A stretch of 56,063 nt of DNA. Source: Candidatus Merdicola faecigallinarum (GTDB lineage Bacteria > Bacillota > Clostridia > TANB77 > CAG-508). Location: positions 1 through 56,063 of the forward strand of contig DVNH01000049.1 in the NCBI GenBank assembly GCA_018714565.1. The letters run 5' to 3'. A program made the translations under genes and the position numbers. The notes under the pieces were generated by a model that was not told the DNA's origin, made no database searches, and saw only the letters and a list, made by a program, of their open reading frames with translations. Every line of letters starts with the position of its first letter. The first letter of the stretch is position 1. This document shows positions 1 to 9,050 of this stretch, piece by piece.

Positions 1-279
1 ATAAAAAATATATAATAAGAAAAAATTATAGATATAAATTTAAAAATATAATAAGTAAAATAATTATAGTAATGAAATTATATAAGTAAAACAAAAAAGT
101 GTCTTAAAATTGATTTTAATAAATCATAAGAATATTGATATAACTATAATACAAAGGATTATAATAATAATGAATATAATATAGATATAATAAGAAAATA
201 AAGATATATAAATGAATATTAGTATGTATGAAACAGCTAAAAGACTTGAATTAGTAGAAGTAGAGGTTTATGGCTGTTT
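1..279. other. AT-rich stretch without a convincing gene
   Basis: The first ~210 bases are almost pure A/T with stops in all frames. The ORF track offers a 76-aa plus-strand frame from 212, but it has no ribosome site, runs through a hairpin-rich segment and overlaps the 3' end of the opposite gene. I see no gene here. Confidence 0.5.
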
Positions 280-385
280 TATATTATTCTCCTACACCTT
301 ATTGCGCAAAACTTTGATTTTGTGCAATTGGAGATGGGAGATTCCAAGAGGAGAAGCTCCTGTTTTTTCTCCTCCTCTCTATTTT
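280..385 (+). ncRNA. possible small structured RNA
   Basis: This is a GC-richer island inside AT-rich DNA. It contains an inner hairpin (TTGCGCAAAA pairing with TTTTGTGCAA), possible outer pairing of TCTCCTAC with GGAGATGGGAGA, and then AGGAG-AAG-CTCCT followed by GTTTTTT, which resembles a weak terminator. No known RNA family was recognised. The same sequence may instead be part of the end of the minus-strand MBL gene's transcript. Low confidence. Confidence 0.22.
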
Positions 386-407
386 CTAATGAAAAAAATA
401 TTTCAAT

Positions 408-1280
408 TTAGATTTTCTTCCATAGCATTTTATTGTCTTTAAATTCGTATACAATTTTGTTTTCTTCATATAAATATGATAAATAAGATTTTATTGTACT
501 CCCTATTAGAACGTATTGATTTGCATTCATAATTAATTGGTATCGATCAAATATATTTTTTAGAATCTCTTCAAAAGTTATTTCTCTTTTACAAATTTCA
601 AGAATTATATTTATAATTTCTTCTACTTTATTTTTGTTTAATTCTATTAAAGAGTGTATATTGTTTGTTGCTTTACAATGGGATGGAATATATAAATTTG
701 CTCCTACCCTCTCAAGTTTTTCTAATGTATTTAAAAATTCTCTTACATCTAATAAATAAAATATATGATATTTTTCTATTGTTTCTTGACTAATGATAGA
801 ATCTGCTAAAAAACAAATATTATCCGAAGTTTTTATTCCTATCATATCAAAGAAATGACCTTTTAATTCAATATATTCTAATCCTTCAGGAAGATTATTT
901 TCTATTTCATTTACTTTAGATCCCTTTGCTAATAAGAATTTATTTTGAATATCTTTAAAAGGAAATCCACCATATAAAAAAGACGGTTCTAAAATTGGAG
1001 ATTCTGTAAAACCTTTCTCTATTCCATGAGCAAAAATCTTACAATTTGTTCTATCTTGAATTAACTTATTTCCACCAATATGATCTGCATGAGAATGTGT
1101 TGTAATAATTCCTTTTACTTTCCAACCATTACTTTCTAGTATTTTTAATATTTTTTTACCAGCATCTTTATCATTTCCAGTATCTATTAAAAAAACATTT
1201 TCTTGATCTATTTTATAGATTCCAATATTAGTAGAATTTTTTATATAATAGGTTTGATCTCCTACTTGAATTAATTCCAT
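408..1280 (-). CDS. MBL-fold metallo-hydrolase
   Basis: A 290-aa metallo-beta-lactamase-fold hydrolase, probably cytoplasmic. The signature HSHADHIGGN near residue 62 is the HxHxDH metal-binding motif. A later D (FLADSI, ~159) and H (IPSHCKA, ~201) supply the remaining metal ligands, giving the usual dinuclear zinc or iron site. Start ATG follows TAGGAGAG at good spacing. The C-terminal ~80 residues look like a small helical domain, as in glyoxalase-II-like and other clostridial MBL proteins; the substrate cannot be read from sequence. It is a single gene, 45 bp downstream of the AIM24 gene in the same direction, so co-transcription is possible. The codon use is typical of this genome. Confidence 0.85.
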   Translation of the reverse strand: MELIQVGDQTYYIKNSTNIGIYKIDQENVFLIDTGNDKDAGKKILKILESNGWKVKGIITTHSHADHIGGNKLIQDRTNCKIFAHGIEKGFTESPILEPSFLYGGFPFKDIQNKFLLAKGSKVNEIENNLPEGLEYIELKGHFFDMIGIKTSDNICFLADSIISQETIEKYHIFYLLDVREFLNTLEKLERVGANLYIPSHCKATNNIHSLIELNKNKVEEIINIILEICKREITFEEILKNIFDRYQLIMNANQYVLIGSTIKSYLSYLYEENKIVYEFKDNKMLWKKI

Positions 1281-1324
1281 ATTCTCTCCTATATTATTAA
1301 AATAAACTTATTTAAAATAAAAAA

Positions 1325-2083
1325 CTATTTTAGTGGAGCTAACAATACTCTTCCTGTTCCACGATATACGTTTACTAAACCTTCAGAACTGACAGCAGAT
1401 CCAATTAAAGAACGAGTTGATTTCTCCACAGTAAAATTTAAAGTATCTGACCAAGCAATAGCAAAGTTTCCATCTACTTTTAAAACATCATTATCTAACC
1501 AAATTTCTACCAACTCTTCTCTTGGAACAGGGCTTTCTAATGCAACGATTCCTTGTCCAGATAGTCTTAAATTGAATAATCCTTCATTTCCCAGTACTGC
1601 AGAAGATAAATTACTTCTCATAACGATATCTTGTTTTAATTGAGAATCGCAAGCAAGGAATAAGCCATCATCTAAAACAATCCCACCATTCCATTCAGAA
1701 ACATCTTCTAATAAAAGATGTTTGTATGTTGGTTCTAACATTAAAGTTCCATTTCCTCTATATTTTGGTTTTACTGCACCTTCTTTTGTTACAGAACCCT
1801 TAATTGCCTTTCCTAAGAAATCTCCAACTCCCTTTACATCTGCAACAGATTCTACATTTCCAACAGACCAATGCATTGCTCCAGCACTCACAGTACATTC
1901 TGTATTGTTTAATTCAATCATTACTTGTCTTTTTCTTACATTCATCCTACTAGCATAATATGCTGTTACACATGTTTCTGGCGTAACACTTAAATCTGCC
2001 ATATATTCAATTACACTAAAATTTCCTTTTTTTACAGCTACTCTTACATCATCATTATCTGTTAAATTGTTAATTTGATACAT
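1325..2083 (-). CDS. AIM24 family protein
   Basis: A 252-aa protein of the AIM24 family (TIGR00266-like), a beta-sandwich/trimeric jelly-roll fold found across bacteria and in yeast mitochondria. The alternating Gly-rich beta pattern (GNFAIAWSDTLNFTVEKS, and a C-terminal VYRGTGRVLLAPL) is typical of the family. There is no signal peptide and no membrane segment. The biochemical role is unknown; some family members are linked to membrane organisation or stress. It has a strong AGGAGGAAAAAAG ribosome site. It is preceded by a perfect bidirectional terminator (2190-2231), so it has its own promoter and may read into the MBL gene. Confidence 0.85.
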   Translation of the reverse strand: MYQINNLTDNDDVRVAVKKGNFSVIEYMADLSVTPETCVTAYYASRMNVRKRQVMIELNNTECTVSAGAMHWSVGNVESVADVKGVGDFLGKAIKGSVTKEGAVKPKYRGNGTLMLEPTYKHLLLEDVSEWNGGIVLDDGLFLACDSQLKQDIVMRSNLSSAVLGNEGLFNLRLSGQGIVALESPVPREELVEIWLDNDVLKVDGNFAIAWSDTLNFTVEKSTRSLIGSAVSSEGLVNVYRGTGRVLLAPLK

Positions 2084-2187
2084 CTTTTTTCCTCCTATCC
2101 TTATTTTATAATTGTACTATATTATAAGAAATTGTGTATGTCAATAATATAAATCCTTATATAAAAATTTATTGCTGAATAATAAGA

Positions 2188-2232
2188 AAAAAAGAAAAGA
2201 AGGAGTCTTTGTAAGCACTCCTTCTTTTCTTA
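2188..2232 (-). terminator. rho-independent terminator
   Basis: A perfect ~15-bp inverted repeat (AAGAAAAGAAGGAGT with its complement) and, on the minus strand, a T-run just after it. It ends the 209-aa gene at 2263. Confidence 0.85.
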
Positions 2233-2262
2233 AGAAACTTTACCATAATTTCTTGATAAGGA

Positions 2263-2892
2263 TTAGAAATATTTGTTGATTAGCCATATTGACATTACTG
2301 AAACAATAGAAACCTTATATCGAGAAATCTCATACTGATTCTTAAAATCTAAAAACTCTCTGTTGCTAGCAATTCTGGAGGAAAAACTAAAAAAATTTGG
2401 TAAATATTTCGGTGGCTCATTTGTATCACTCATCTTTAAATAAGTAAAAAATGAATCCAATATACAAATTTCGTTATTAATTGCATATGCCCAAAGTCCT
2501 AAATACTTTTTTCCAAATTCAGCAATTTGTGCTTGAGTAACCTTACTCTCTCTTTCAAATACTGCATACATTGAAAGTAAAATTTGAAAATATCGTTCTT
2601 TATTAAAGATATCTTGAGAAAGTCTCGCACATTCCTCTAACTCTTTTTCATAATAAGCTAGAAATTTATCGACCTTTAAACTATAGACTTCCTCTTTTGC
2701 TGTTAATCGATATTCTTTTTGTTCTATAGGCACTTCCTCTCTCCAAATCTCTTTTACAGCTTCGACAAGATGGGTTATTTTTACCTCGTTTTGGCTTGCT
2801 CTTTTTACTAATTCCCGAATCAATACCTCCATTTCCTTATCTTTTAAAATGATATTATTTGTTGTTTTTGATTTATCCTGTCTTTTTTTCAT
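2263..2892 (-). CDS. hypothetical protein, mostly helical
   Basis: A 209-aa protein I do not recognise. It is charged and helical through residue ~130, then has a hydrophobic C-terminal tail (YKVSIVSVMSIWLINKYF) that could be one membrane or buried helix. There is no signal peptide. The start ATG follows GGAGGATTCAGT. It carries its own terminator downstream and a 160-bp promoter region upstream, so it appears to be a single-gene unit. It contains one in-frame CGG (residue 26, I-R-E), which is otherwise absent from the typical AT-rich genes here, so it may be an acquired gene; shifting +1 at that CGG would hit a stop within three codons. Confidence 0.7.
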   Translation of the reverse strand: MKKRQDKSKTTNNIILKDKEMEVLIRELVKRASQNEVKITHLVEAVKEIWREEVPIEQKEYRLTAKEEVYSLKVDKFLAYYEKELEECARLSQDIFNKERYFQILLSMYAVFERESKVTQAQIAEFGKKYLGLWAYAINNEICILDSFFTYLKMSDTNEPPKYLPNFFSFSSRIASNREFLDFKNQYEISRYKVSIVSVMSIWLINKYF

Positions 2893-3055
2893 ACTGAATC
2901 CTCCATATCATTTAAATAAAATACAACATATAATAGTATATTATACAATATTTTACATAAAAAGTAAAGATAGTGAATTTCTTGCATAATTTCTAATTAA
3001 AAAGGAAAGAAAGAAAGTCCATAAAGACAATCTTCCCTTCCTCTTTCAATTGTGG

Positions 3056-3301
3056 TTAACCAAACAGTTCGGTATACATCATAAGCTTTTGAATCTTATC
3101 TATCTGCATCATTCCTGTTCGGGCATCTCCGTAAAACAGAGGTTCTCTTCCTGGTGGTGCAGAAATCTCATTACAGATTTCAATTAATTGTATACACATA
3201 TTCCGTCCACATGGTTTTACCTTTCCGTCTTCTGTGAAGACCTTGTAGTAGTGATTACAAAATTCTTGTTTTGTCATACTCTTTTCCTCCATAACTGACA
3301 A
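3056..3301 (-). CDS. small hypothetical protein with CGR motif
   Basis: An 81-aa soluble protein. The N-terminal part (TKQEFCNHYYKVF ... KPCGRNMCIQLIEIC) has five Cys in all, three of them near the centre (C31, C36, C44), and resembles a small uncharacterised clostridial family; no function is known. The start may be M4 or M9 rather than M1. Base composition is GC-richer than its neighbours and residue 33 is encoded by CGG, both signs of acquisition. A 30-bp near-perfect palindrome lies 25 bp upstream and could be an operator. No partner gene is adjacent: rho lies upstream in the same direction but 100 bp away. Confidence 0.65.
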   Translation of the reverse strand: MSVMEEKSMTKQEFCNHYYKVFTEDGKVKPCGRNMCIQLIEICNEISAPPGREPLFYGDARTGMMQIDKIQKLMMYTELFG

Positions 3302-3325
3302 AAAGAAACTAATTAATAACTACAC

Positions 3326-3355
3326 CTTTATGTTATCATAAATGATAACATAAAG
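3326..3355. promoter_or_regulatory. 30-bp palindrome, candidate operator
   Basis: Arms of 14 bp (CTTTATGTTATCAT / ATGATAACATAAAG) around an AA centre, with no T-run. The position just upstream of the 81-aa gene and after rho suits an operator better than a terminator. Confidence 0.45.
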
Positions 3356-3403
3356 AAATAAAAAATACTAAATTTACTTCTTTTTTATTACATAAACTTA
3401 TTT

Positions 3404-4735
3404 TTATTTGTAATTTTTTAGATAGTAATCCATTTTCTCGATAAATTCTTGGTTATTTTTTGTAGCTACCATTTGTGTAATTAACTGTTCAGTTACATCT
3501 GCTACCGGAATATTATTCATCGCCTTTCTTAAAGCGTATACTGTTTCTTGTTCTTTTTGGGTTAATAATAAATCTTCTCTTCTTGTTCCAGATTTATTAA
3601 TATCAATTGCAGGAAAGATTCTTTTTTCTGATAATTTACGATCTAAATGAACTTCCATATTTCCAGTTCCTTTAAATTCTTCGAAAATAACATCATCCAT
3701 TCTACTTCCTGTTTCGATAAGTGCAGAAGCTAAAATAGTTAGACTTCCACCATTTTCTATGTTTCTAGCTGCACCAAAAAATTTTTTTGGTTTATGAAGA
3801 GCACTTGGATCTAAACCTCCAGATAAAGTTCTACCAGAAGATGGAATTACTAAATTGTAAGCTCTTGCCAGTCTTGTAATACTGTCTAATAGGATAACAA
3901 CATCTTTTCCTTGTTCAACTAATCTCTTTGATCTTTCTAAAACCATTTCAGCAACTTTAACGTGGTGTTCTGGTAATTCATCAAAAGTAGAATAAATAAC
4001 ATCTCCTTGGATAGATCTTCGCATATCGGTTACTTCTTCTGGTCTTTCATCAATTAATAATACGATTAATTCTACCTCTGGATTATTCGTTGTAATACTA
4101 TTTGCAATCTTTTTGATTAATGTTGTTTTTCCTACTTTTGGAGGAGCAACAATCATACCTCTCTGCCCTTTTCCAATTGGGCTAATTAAATCGATAATTC
4201 TCATTGCATATTCATTTGGTTTTGTTTCTAAATGCATTCTTTCATTTGGATATACTGGAATTAAATCATCAAATTTTTTTCTTTTATATGCATTTTCTGG
4301 ATGTTCTCCATTTACTTCTCCAACAAAGATAAGAGAAGGGAACTTTTCACCTTCTTTTGCTTTTCTAGAAATTCCTTTAATTCGATCTCCAGTATCTAGC
4401 TTAAATCTTCTTATTTGTACAGGAGAAATATAAACATCATTTGGAGTTGATAAGTAATTTTCTCCTCTTAAAAAACCATATCCATCCGGCAAAACTTCCA
4501 AAATTCCTTCTGCCATTTTATCATCTTCATTTGTTAATTTGTAGTTCAAATTATCTTCGCTTATTAATTCTTCTTCCGTTGATTCTGGTTCTGGCTTGTC
4601 CTCTTCTTTTGATGGCAATATTCCATCATTTAGTAAAATAATTAATTCCTCCTTTTTATATTTAGAAAAATTTTTAATTCCTTTATTTTTTGCTAGCTCT
4701 CTTAATTCTGCTAAAGTAAATTGTTCTAAATCCAT
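3404..4735 (-). CDS. rho: transcription termination factor Rho
   Basis: A 443-aa hexameric RNA helicase/translocase that terminates transcription. An N-terminal Rho-N helical domain (residues 1-35, '[20 protein letters not shown]') is followed by a short acidic linker (41-72), an OB-fold cold-shock RNA-binding domain ('[14 protein letters not shown]'), and the RecA-like ATPase core with Walker A ([14 protein letters not shown]) and Walker B ([15 protein letters not shown]). The R-loop/Q-loop region 'RTLSGGLDP' is intact. Start ATG follows AGGAGGATC. The acidic insert is a common variable region in Firmicutes Rho. Single gene, AT-rich, no in-frame CGG. Confidence 0.97.
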   Translation of the reverse strand: MDLEQFTLAELRELAKNKGIKNFSKYKKEELIILLNDGILPSKEEDKPEPESTEEELISEDNLNYKLTNEDDKMAEGILEVLPDGYGFLRGENYLSTPNDVYISPVQIRRFKLDTGDRIKGISRKAKEGEKFPSLIFVGEVNGEHPENAYKRKKFDDLIPVYPNERMHLETKPNEYAMRIIDLISPIGKGQRGMIVAPPKVGKTTLIKKIANSITTNNPEVELIVLLIDERPEEVTDMRRSIQGDVIYSTFDELPEHHVKVAEMVLERSKRLVEQGKDVVILLDSITRLARAYNLVIPSSGRTLSGGLDPSALHKPKKFFGAARNIENGGSLTILASALIETGSRMDDVIFEEFKGTGNMEVHLDRKLSEKRIFPAIDINKSGTRREDLLLTQKEQETVYALRKAMNNIPVADVTEQLITQMVATKNNQEFIEKMDYYLKNYK

Positions 4736-4830
4736 AAGTGATCCTCCTAATTTTTATATTTAATTTTTAATTATATTCATTTTTTTGGAAATTTTTTAGA
4801 ATCATAAAATTTTTGAATAAAATAATATAG

Positions 4831-4865
4831 AATAAATCCTTAAATAGGAAATTTAAGGATTTATT
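4831..4865 (-). terminator. terminator overlapping divIC stop
   Basis: A perfect 15-bp inverted repeat (AATAAATCCTTAAAT with its complement, 5-nt loop) that includes the divIC stop codon. It separates the sporulation/division cluster from rho. Confidence 0.7.
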
Positions 4866-5142
4866 TATTAACATCAACATAAACACGTTCATTTGGTAAA
4901 TACATATTTAATTTTTCTCTTGCAACTTCTTCAATATATTCTGGAGAATTTACATTTTCCTTTATTTTTGCAAGTTCTTCCCTCTCTTCTTGCTTTTCTT
5001 GAATTTGTTCTGTAATATATTCCTGCTCTCTTGCATAAGAATTTAAATCTTTTTGTTGACTAATTAGAATACTAATTATATATAAACTTATTCCTATTAT
5101 TAATATAAATTTAATTAAACTTTTTAATTTATTTTTTTTCAT
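4861..5142 (-). CDS. divIC: septum formation initiator DivIC/FtsB-like
   Basis: A 93-aa bitopic membrane protein of the FtsB/DivIC family, part of the divisome FtsL-DivIB-DivIC subcomplex. It has an N-terminal basic stretch, one membrane helix (residues ~10-28, 'FILIIGISLYIISILI'), a Gln/Glu-rich coiled coil (32-65) and a C-terminal 'VAREKLNMYLPNERVYV' motif characteristic of the family. It lies downstream of yabQ and yabP in the order also seen in Bacillus (yabP-yabQ-divIC), which makes the assignment firm. The ~95-bp gap to yabQ could hold a separate promoter. Confidence 0.9.
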   Translation of the reverse strand: MKKNKLKSLIKFILIIGISLYIISILISQQKDLNSYAREQEYITEQIQEKQEEREELAKIKENVNSPEYIEEVAREKLNMYLPNERVYVDVNK

Positions 5143-5236
5143 ATGTAATAATCTCTCCAGTATTTATAATCTAAAAATTTACTAACTATATAATAATTCT
5201 ACATAAAAATAAAAAATCCTTCTTTTCTTTTTTATT

Positions 5237-5725
5237 TTATATTTGTTTTTTTGCTTTTTTTGTTGTAAAAGAAGTTTTTTCTATTTTTTTTATCAATTTT
5301 GCAATACTCTTTTTTACATTGACAAAAATAAAATGGATTGGATTAAAAAACAATTTCTTTATTGGATAAAATATGATATGCGTTATTTTCATTATTACTT
5401 TTTTTATACTATTTAAAATTGTGACAAAAATTTCAATGACAAATTTACTTAAAGTAAGCATATATACAATAACTCCAATTAAAATTGCTATTAATATGTA
5501 GAATCGAATTTCTCCAGAATTAAATTTAAAAATGCTATATAAAATTAAAAGCCCCGTTAATATCCAAAAACAGATATCTTCAATATATGTTACAAAATCA
5601 GAAGTTTTAAAGCTTTTTCTCAAAATTCGGAAAAGGTCAAAGAGAAATCCAATCAAGAAACCATTAATAATAAAAATAAAAAATATATATGCTTGCTCTG
5701 CTGAATTTACTTCCAAAGAAATCAC
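5237..5725 (-). CDS. yabQ: spore cortex protein YabQ
   Basis: A 162-aa integral membrane protein of the YabQ family, needed for spore cortex formation. About four hydrophobic helices are seen (residues 10-30, 45-65, 70-90, 93-115), followed by a highly basic Lys-rich C-terminal tail (IKKIEKTSFTTKKAKKQI). The start ATG lies 6 bp after the yabP stop, so the two are translationally coupled. Presence of yabPQ implies an endospore-forming ancestor and an expected sigma-E dependent promoter. Confidence 0.9.
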   Translation of the reverse strand: MISLEVNSAEQAYIFFIFIINGFLIGFLFDLFRILRKSFKTSDFVTYIEDICFWILTGLLILYSIFKFNSGEIRFYILIAILIGVIVYMLTLSKFVIEIFVTILNSIKKVIMKITHIIFYPIKKLFFNPIHFIFVNVKKSIAKLIKKIEKTSFTTKKAKKQI

Positions 5726-5731
5726 CTATCT

Positions 5732-6031
5732 TTACTTAAATATTTTACTTAAAAGTCCACTTGATTTTCTTTCATTTGATTCTTCACTATAATTTAAATT
5801 ACTGATCTCCCCTTCTACAATTACCTCTGATGTATCGATACTTAATTTATTAATTCTTAAATTTTCACCTTTTACAGTTAAAAGACCTAATTCTGTTTCT
5901 ACTATCACAATTTGATCATCAAAACTAAGTACATCCACTACTCCTGATATACTAAGTTTATTTCGATTTTCCAAAACCAAATTTTGAATAATATTTGTTG
6001 ATAAACTATTTTTTCTTTCTTCTACTGTCAT
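5732..6031 (-). CDS. yabP: sporulation protein YabP
   Basis: A 99-aa YabP/YqfC-family protein localised with YabQ at the forespore membrane and needed for sporulation. The ORF track begins 25 codons upstream, but the ATG at 6031 (MTVEERKNSLST) follows AGGAGGATAGGTATC at proper spacing and matches the family start. The core 'LSISGVVDVLSFDDQIVIVETELGLLTVKGENLRI' is the diagnostic beta-rich region. First gene of yabP-yabQ-divIC; a strong terminator upstream (6102-6138) isolates it from aspartate kinase. Confidence 0.92.
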   Translation of the reverse strand: MTVEERKNSLSTNIIQNLVLENRNKLSISGVVDVLSFDDQIVIVETELGLLTVKGENLRINKLSIDTSEVIVEGEISNLNYSEESNERKSSGLLSKIFK

Positions 6032-6101
6032 GATACCTATCCTCCTTGCTTTTCCCCTAAAATATATATATTCTAACCTTGTACTTTTTAGAACTAAATA
6101 A

Positions 6102-6138
6102 AACAATCTTATTAGAAAAGTATTCTAATAAGATTGTT
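6102..6138. terminator. bidirectional terminator
   Basis: A perfect 16-bp stem (AACAATCTTATTAGAA, 5-nt loop) with T-rich flanks on both strands; ends the aspartate kinase transcript. Confidence 0.85.
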
Positions 6139-6192
6139 TTTTAGGGTAATATAAATCTTATTTTGATTTTTTATTTTTATTGTTATTAGATT

Positions 6193-7371
6193 TTATTCAA
6201 TTAATTTATTGTGTAATTGTTCTAAAATATCAATTGGCAATTTTTCTTTAAACATAATGGAAATTTTAGATTCATTTAATTCGATATCCAAAATCTCAAG
6301 ATGATTTAATTCAATAATCTTTATTGTATTTTCTAAAATTTCTTCGTGATTCATAATTCCATGACCAATAATAGAAATTTTAGTAATATGATGATAAGTG
6401 CAATCTAACATATTTAAACTACTATTTAATAAACTCTCAAATTTGTTAAGTAAAGCTGCTTTTATCGTAAATGTTAAATCTAAATGATAATTACTATGAT
6501 TTATTAAATTGCTTACAAAAATTTTGTTTTCTAATAATGTATGATAAATACGATAAAATAATGAAATAGAGTATTCTTTTTGTTTTGCATGAATATATAT
6601 AATATCGTCATTTTTTACGATACTTTTTACTTTTGTATCTTCTATTTTGTCATTTACAATTGTTCCTGGTTTATTATTAAAAGTTGATTTTGTAACAATT
6701 GGAATATTAAATTTTTGACCTATCTCTACACAACGATTGTGTAAAACTTTAGCTCCTTCATCTGCAATATCTAGCATTTCGTCATAGGATACAGTTTCTA
6801 ATTTTTTAGCAGATCCTATTTTATTTGGGTCTGTAGTATATACACCATCTACATCTGAGAAAATATAACAATTTTTAGCATTTAAAGCTGCCGCAATTGC
6901 AACTGCTGTTGTATCAGATCCTCCTCTCCCCAAAGTAGTAATATCAAAATTGCTATTTATTCCTTGGAATCCGGCAACAATTATAATTCTTCTTTTTTCC
7001 AACTCTTTTTGGATTCTGGTAGTATCAATATTCTCAATAATAGCATTTTGATTTGTACAATTCGTGTAAATCCCTGCTTGCCATCCAGTAAGAGAAATTG
7101 CAGGATAACCCAATTTGTTTAGTAAGATACTTAACTTCGAAATTGTAATTTGCTCTCCTGTGCTCAATAATACATCTAATTCCCTATCATCTGGAACCGG
7201 ATTTAGAGAATGTGCTTCTCCTAATAATCGATCTGTTGTTTTTCCCTGGGCGGAAACAACTACCACCACATTATTTGTTTCATATAAATGAATAATTTTG
7301 TCAGCTACTACATTTAATTTGATATTGTCTGCAACTGAACTTCCTCCAAATTTTAATACGACTGTGTCCAT
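6193..7371 (-). CDS. aspartate kinase
   Basis: A 392-aa aspartokinase, which phosphorylates L-aspartate at the entry to the lysine/threonine/methionine/diaminopimelate pathway. The amino-acid-kinase domain starts with KFGGSSVADN and includes 'LLSTGEQITISKL' and 'TTLGRGGSDTTAVAIAAAL'. The C-terminal third (from ~265) holds two ACT-like repeats (e.g. 'ISIIGHGIMNH'), suggesting allosteric feedback control by an amino acid. Which isozyme (lysC, dapG, thrA-like) cannot be told. A monocistronic unit with its own terminator; no riboswitch is apparent in the ~70-bp visible leader. AT-rich, no in-frame CGG. Confidence 0.93.
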   Translation of the reverse strand: MDTVVLKFGGSSVADNIKLNVVADKIIHLYETNNVVVVVSAQGKTTDRLLGEAHSLNPVPDDRELDVLLSTGEQITISKLSILLNKLGYPAISLTGWQAGIYTNCTNQNAIIENIDTTRIQKELEKRRIIIVAGFQGINSNFDITTLGRGGSDTTAVAIAAALNAKNCYIFSDVDGVYTTDPNKIGSAKKLETVSYDEMLDIADEGAKVLHNRCVEIGQKFNIPIVTKSTFNNKPGTIVNDKIEDTKVKSIVKNDDIIYIHAKQKEYSISLFYRIYHTLLENKIFVSNLINHSNYHLDLTFTIKAALLNKFESLLNSSLNMLDCTYHHITKISIIGHGIMNHEEILENTIKIIELNHLEILDIELNESKISIMFKEKLPIDILEQLHNKLIE

Positions 7372-7524
7372 TCCTTCGGCACCTTCTTTTTTTCTTGTAG
7401 AAATTGTATCTAATTATAAATACAATTATATTATTATATTATGCTTGGTCATAATATATGTGTATTATATTATATGTACATTAAAATTACCATACATTCG
7501 CCATTATTTTTATGCAAAAAAAAG

Positions 7525-7548
7525 CGATACAACATATCTGTTGTATCG
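7525..7548 (-). terminator. terminator of Cys-rich peptide gene
   Basis: CGATACAACA-TATC-TGTTGTATCG, 10-bp perfect stem; on the minus strand it is followed by CTTTTTTTTG. Confidence 0.85.
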
Positions 7549-7557
7549 TTTACTTTC

Positions 7558-7653
7558 TTATCTATAATTTGGACAATTATGTGTATCATAATATGGATCT
7601 CCATAATCTTTGCATTTATGTCTATTGTCACAATTATCGCAAGATTGTACCAT
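7558..7653 (-). CDS. 31-aa Cys-rich peptide
   Basis: A small gene too short for the ORF track. It encodes 31 residues with four Cys in the arrangement CDNC-x5-C-x12-C (MVQSCDNCDNRHKC...). Evidence for a real gene: an excellent ribosome site (GTAGGAGGTGTATTTAC) before the ATG and a perfect terminator 10 bp after the stop. The Cys spacing suggests a single zinc- or iron-binding knuckle; no signal peptide. It lies alone between prfB and aspartate kinase. I do not recognise the family. Confidence 0.65.
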   Translation of the reverse strand: MVQSCDNCDNRHKCKDYGDPYYDTHNCPNYR

Positions 7654-7782
7654 GTAAATACACCTCCTACATCTTAATATCTATATTATAGCATTTAAGT
7701 TTTTTTCTGTCAATTATCACTAAAAATATATTTTTACAATGTAATTGCTTGTACCTTTTGTGTATTTCTTCTATTAACTAAA

Positions 7783-8896
7783 TTAATTTTCTTTTTTTTG
7801 AAACCATTTTAAATAACTTTGTATAAAACCATTAAGATCTCCATTCATTACTTGATCTACATTTCCAACCTCATATCCTGTTCGATGATCTTTTACTAAA
7901 GTATATGGACAAAAAACATAAGAACGAATTTGGCTTCCCCATGCAATTTCTTTTTGAATCCCTTTTAAATCTTCTATCTTCTCTTTATTTTCTTTTTCTT
8001 TTAAATCTAGTAATTTTGATTTCAACATTTTTAAAGCTGTTTCTTTGTTCATTGTTTGAGAACGCTCTGACTGACAGGAAACTACAATATTGGTCGGTAG
8101 ATGTGTAATACGAACAGCAGAATCCGTTTTATTAATATGTTGTCCACCTGCTCCGGAAGCTCGGTATGTATCAATTCTTAAATCTTCTGAATTGATTTGT
8201 ATGTCTACATCTTCTGCTATTTCTGGTAATACTTCCATAGAAGCAAATGAAGTATGCCTTCTTCCTCCACTATCAAAAGGAGAAATTCTAACTAAACGAT
8301 GAACCCCCATTTCCCCTTTTAAATATCCATATGCATAAGGGCCTTCTACTAAGGCAGTTACACTTTTAATTCCTGCCTCTTCCCCTTCCAGATAATCTAA
8401 TTCTTTTACTTGATATCCGTTTTGATTTGCCCATCTTGTATACATTCGATATAGCATCTGAACCCAGTCTTGAGATTCTGTGCCACCTGCTCCTGGGTGT
8501 AATGTAATAATAGCATTTAACTTATCATGACTTCCAGATAATAATGTTTGGATTTCTAAATTTTCTATTTCTTTTTCTGCTAATTTTGTTTCTTCTAACA
8601 ATTCTTTGGATAAGTCTGAATCAAGCTCTGCTATTAATAATTCATTCATATCAAGTAATTCTTTTAATTTTTTTTGTAAATTTATATACGATTGAATTTT
8701 ATTTTTTAATGAAGTTATATTTTGTAAAATAATTCCAGATTTTTTACCATCATTCCAAAAACCTGACTTTAATGTTTGTTCTTCCAAACTGTTTAATTCA
8801 GTTTGCATAGCTGTTACATCAAAGTGAATCACCAATTTCTTTTAATTTTTGATTTAACTTATTTAATTGTTCTAAGTTTTCCTCTAGTTCTAACAA
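7783..8896 (-). CDS. prfB: peptide chain release factor 2 (programmed +1 frameshift)
   Basis: Release factor 2, recognising UGA and UAA. The main ORF starts out of frame with its true start. Zero frame begins at TTG 8896 (after AGGAGAGTGATATT), encodes LLELEENLEQLNKLNQKLKE-like coiled coil for 25 codons, then meets CTT TGA T; a +1 shift continues as DVTAMQTEL. About 370 aa in total. The GGQ catalytic loop (RASGAGGQHINKTDSAVRI) and the PxT-type recognition region 'SPFDSGGRRHTSF' are intact. An SD-like GGTGAT lies three bases before the slip codon, as in other bacteria. This is the standard autoregulation: low RF2 favours the shift. Confidence 0.96.
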
Positions 8897-9050
8897 AATA
8901 TCACTCTCCTATTTACATTTTAATGTCACTAGTATAACATATGCTTTTATTTTTTTACAAGTGTAGAATTGAACTTAGAGTGAGTCATACTAGTAATATA
9001 ATTACTTTTACGATAAGTTTTGTAGTTTTGCTTTCATAATATAAAATTAA

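Noticed and set aside
212-442. 76-aa plus-strand ORF at the window start
   Set aside because: No ribosome site, passes through the hairpin-rich segment and overlaps the MBL gene on the other strand.
2815-2817. CGG in the 209-aa gene as a fourth frameshift site
   Set aside because: The +1 frame after it stops within three codons and the zero frame stays open; it is an ordinary in-frame CGG, kept as counter-evidence.
6032-6106. 25-codon N-terminal extension of YabP in the ORF track
   Set aside because: The ATG at 6031 has the ribosome site and matches the family start; the extension does not.
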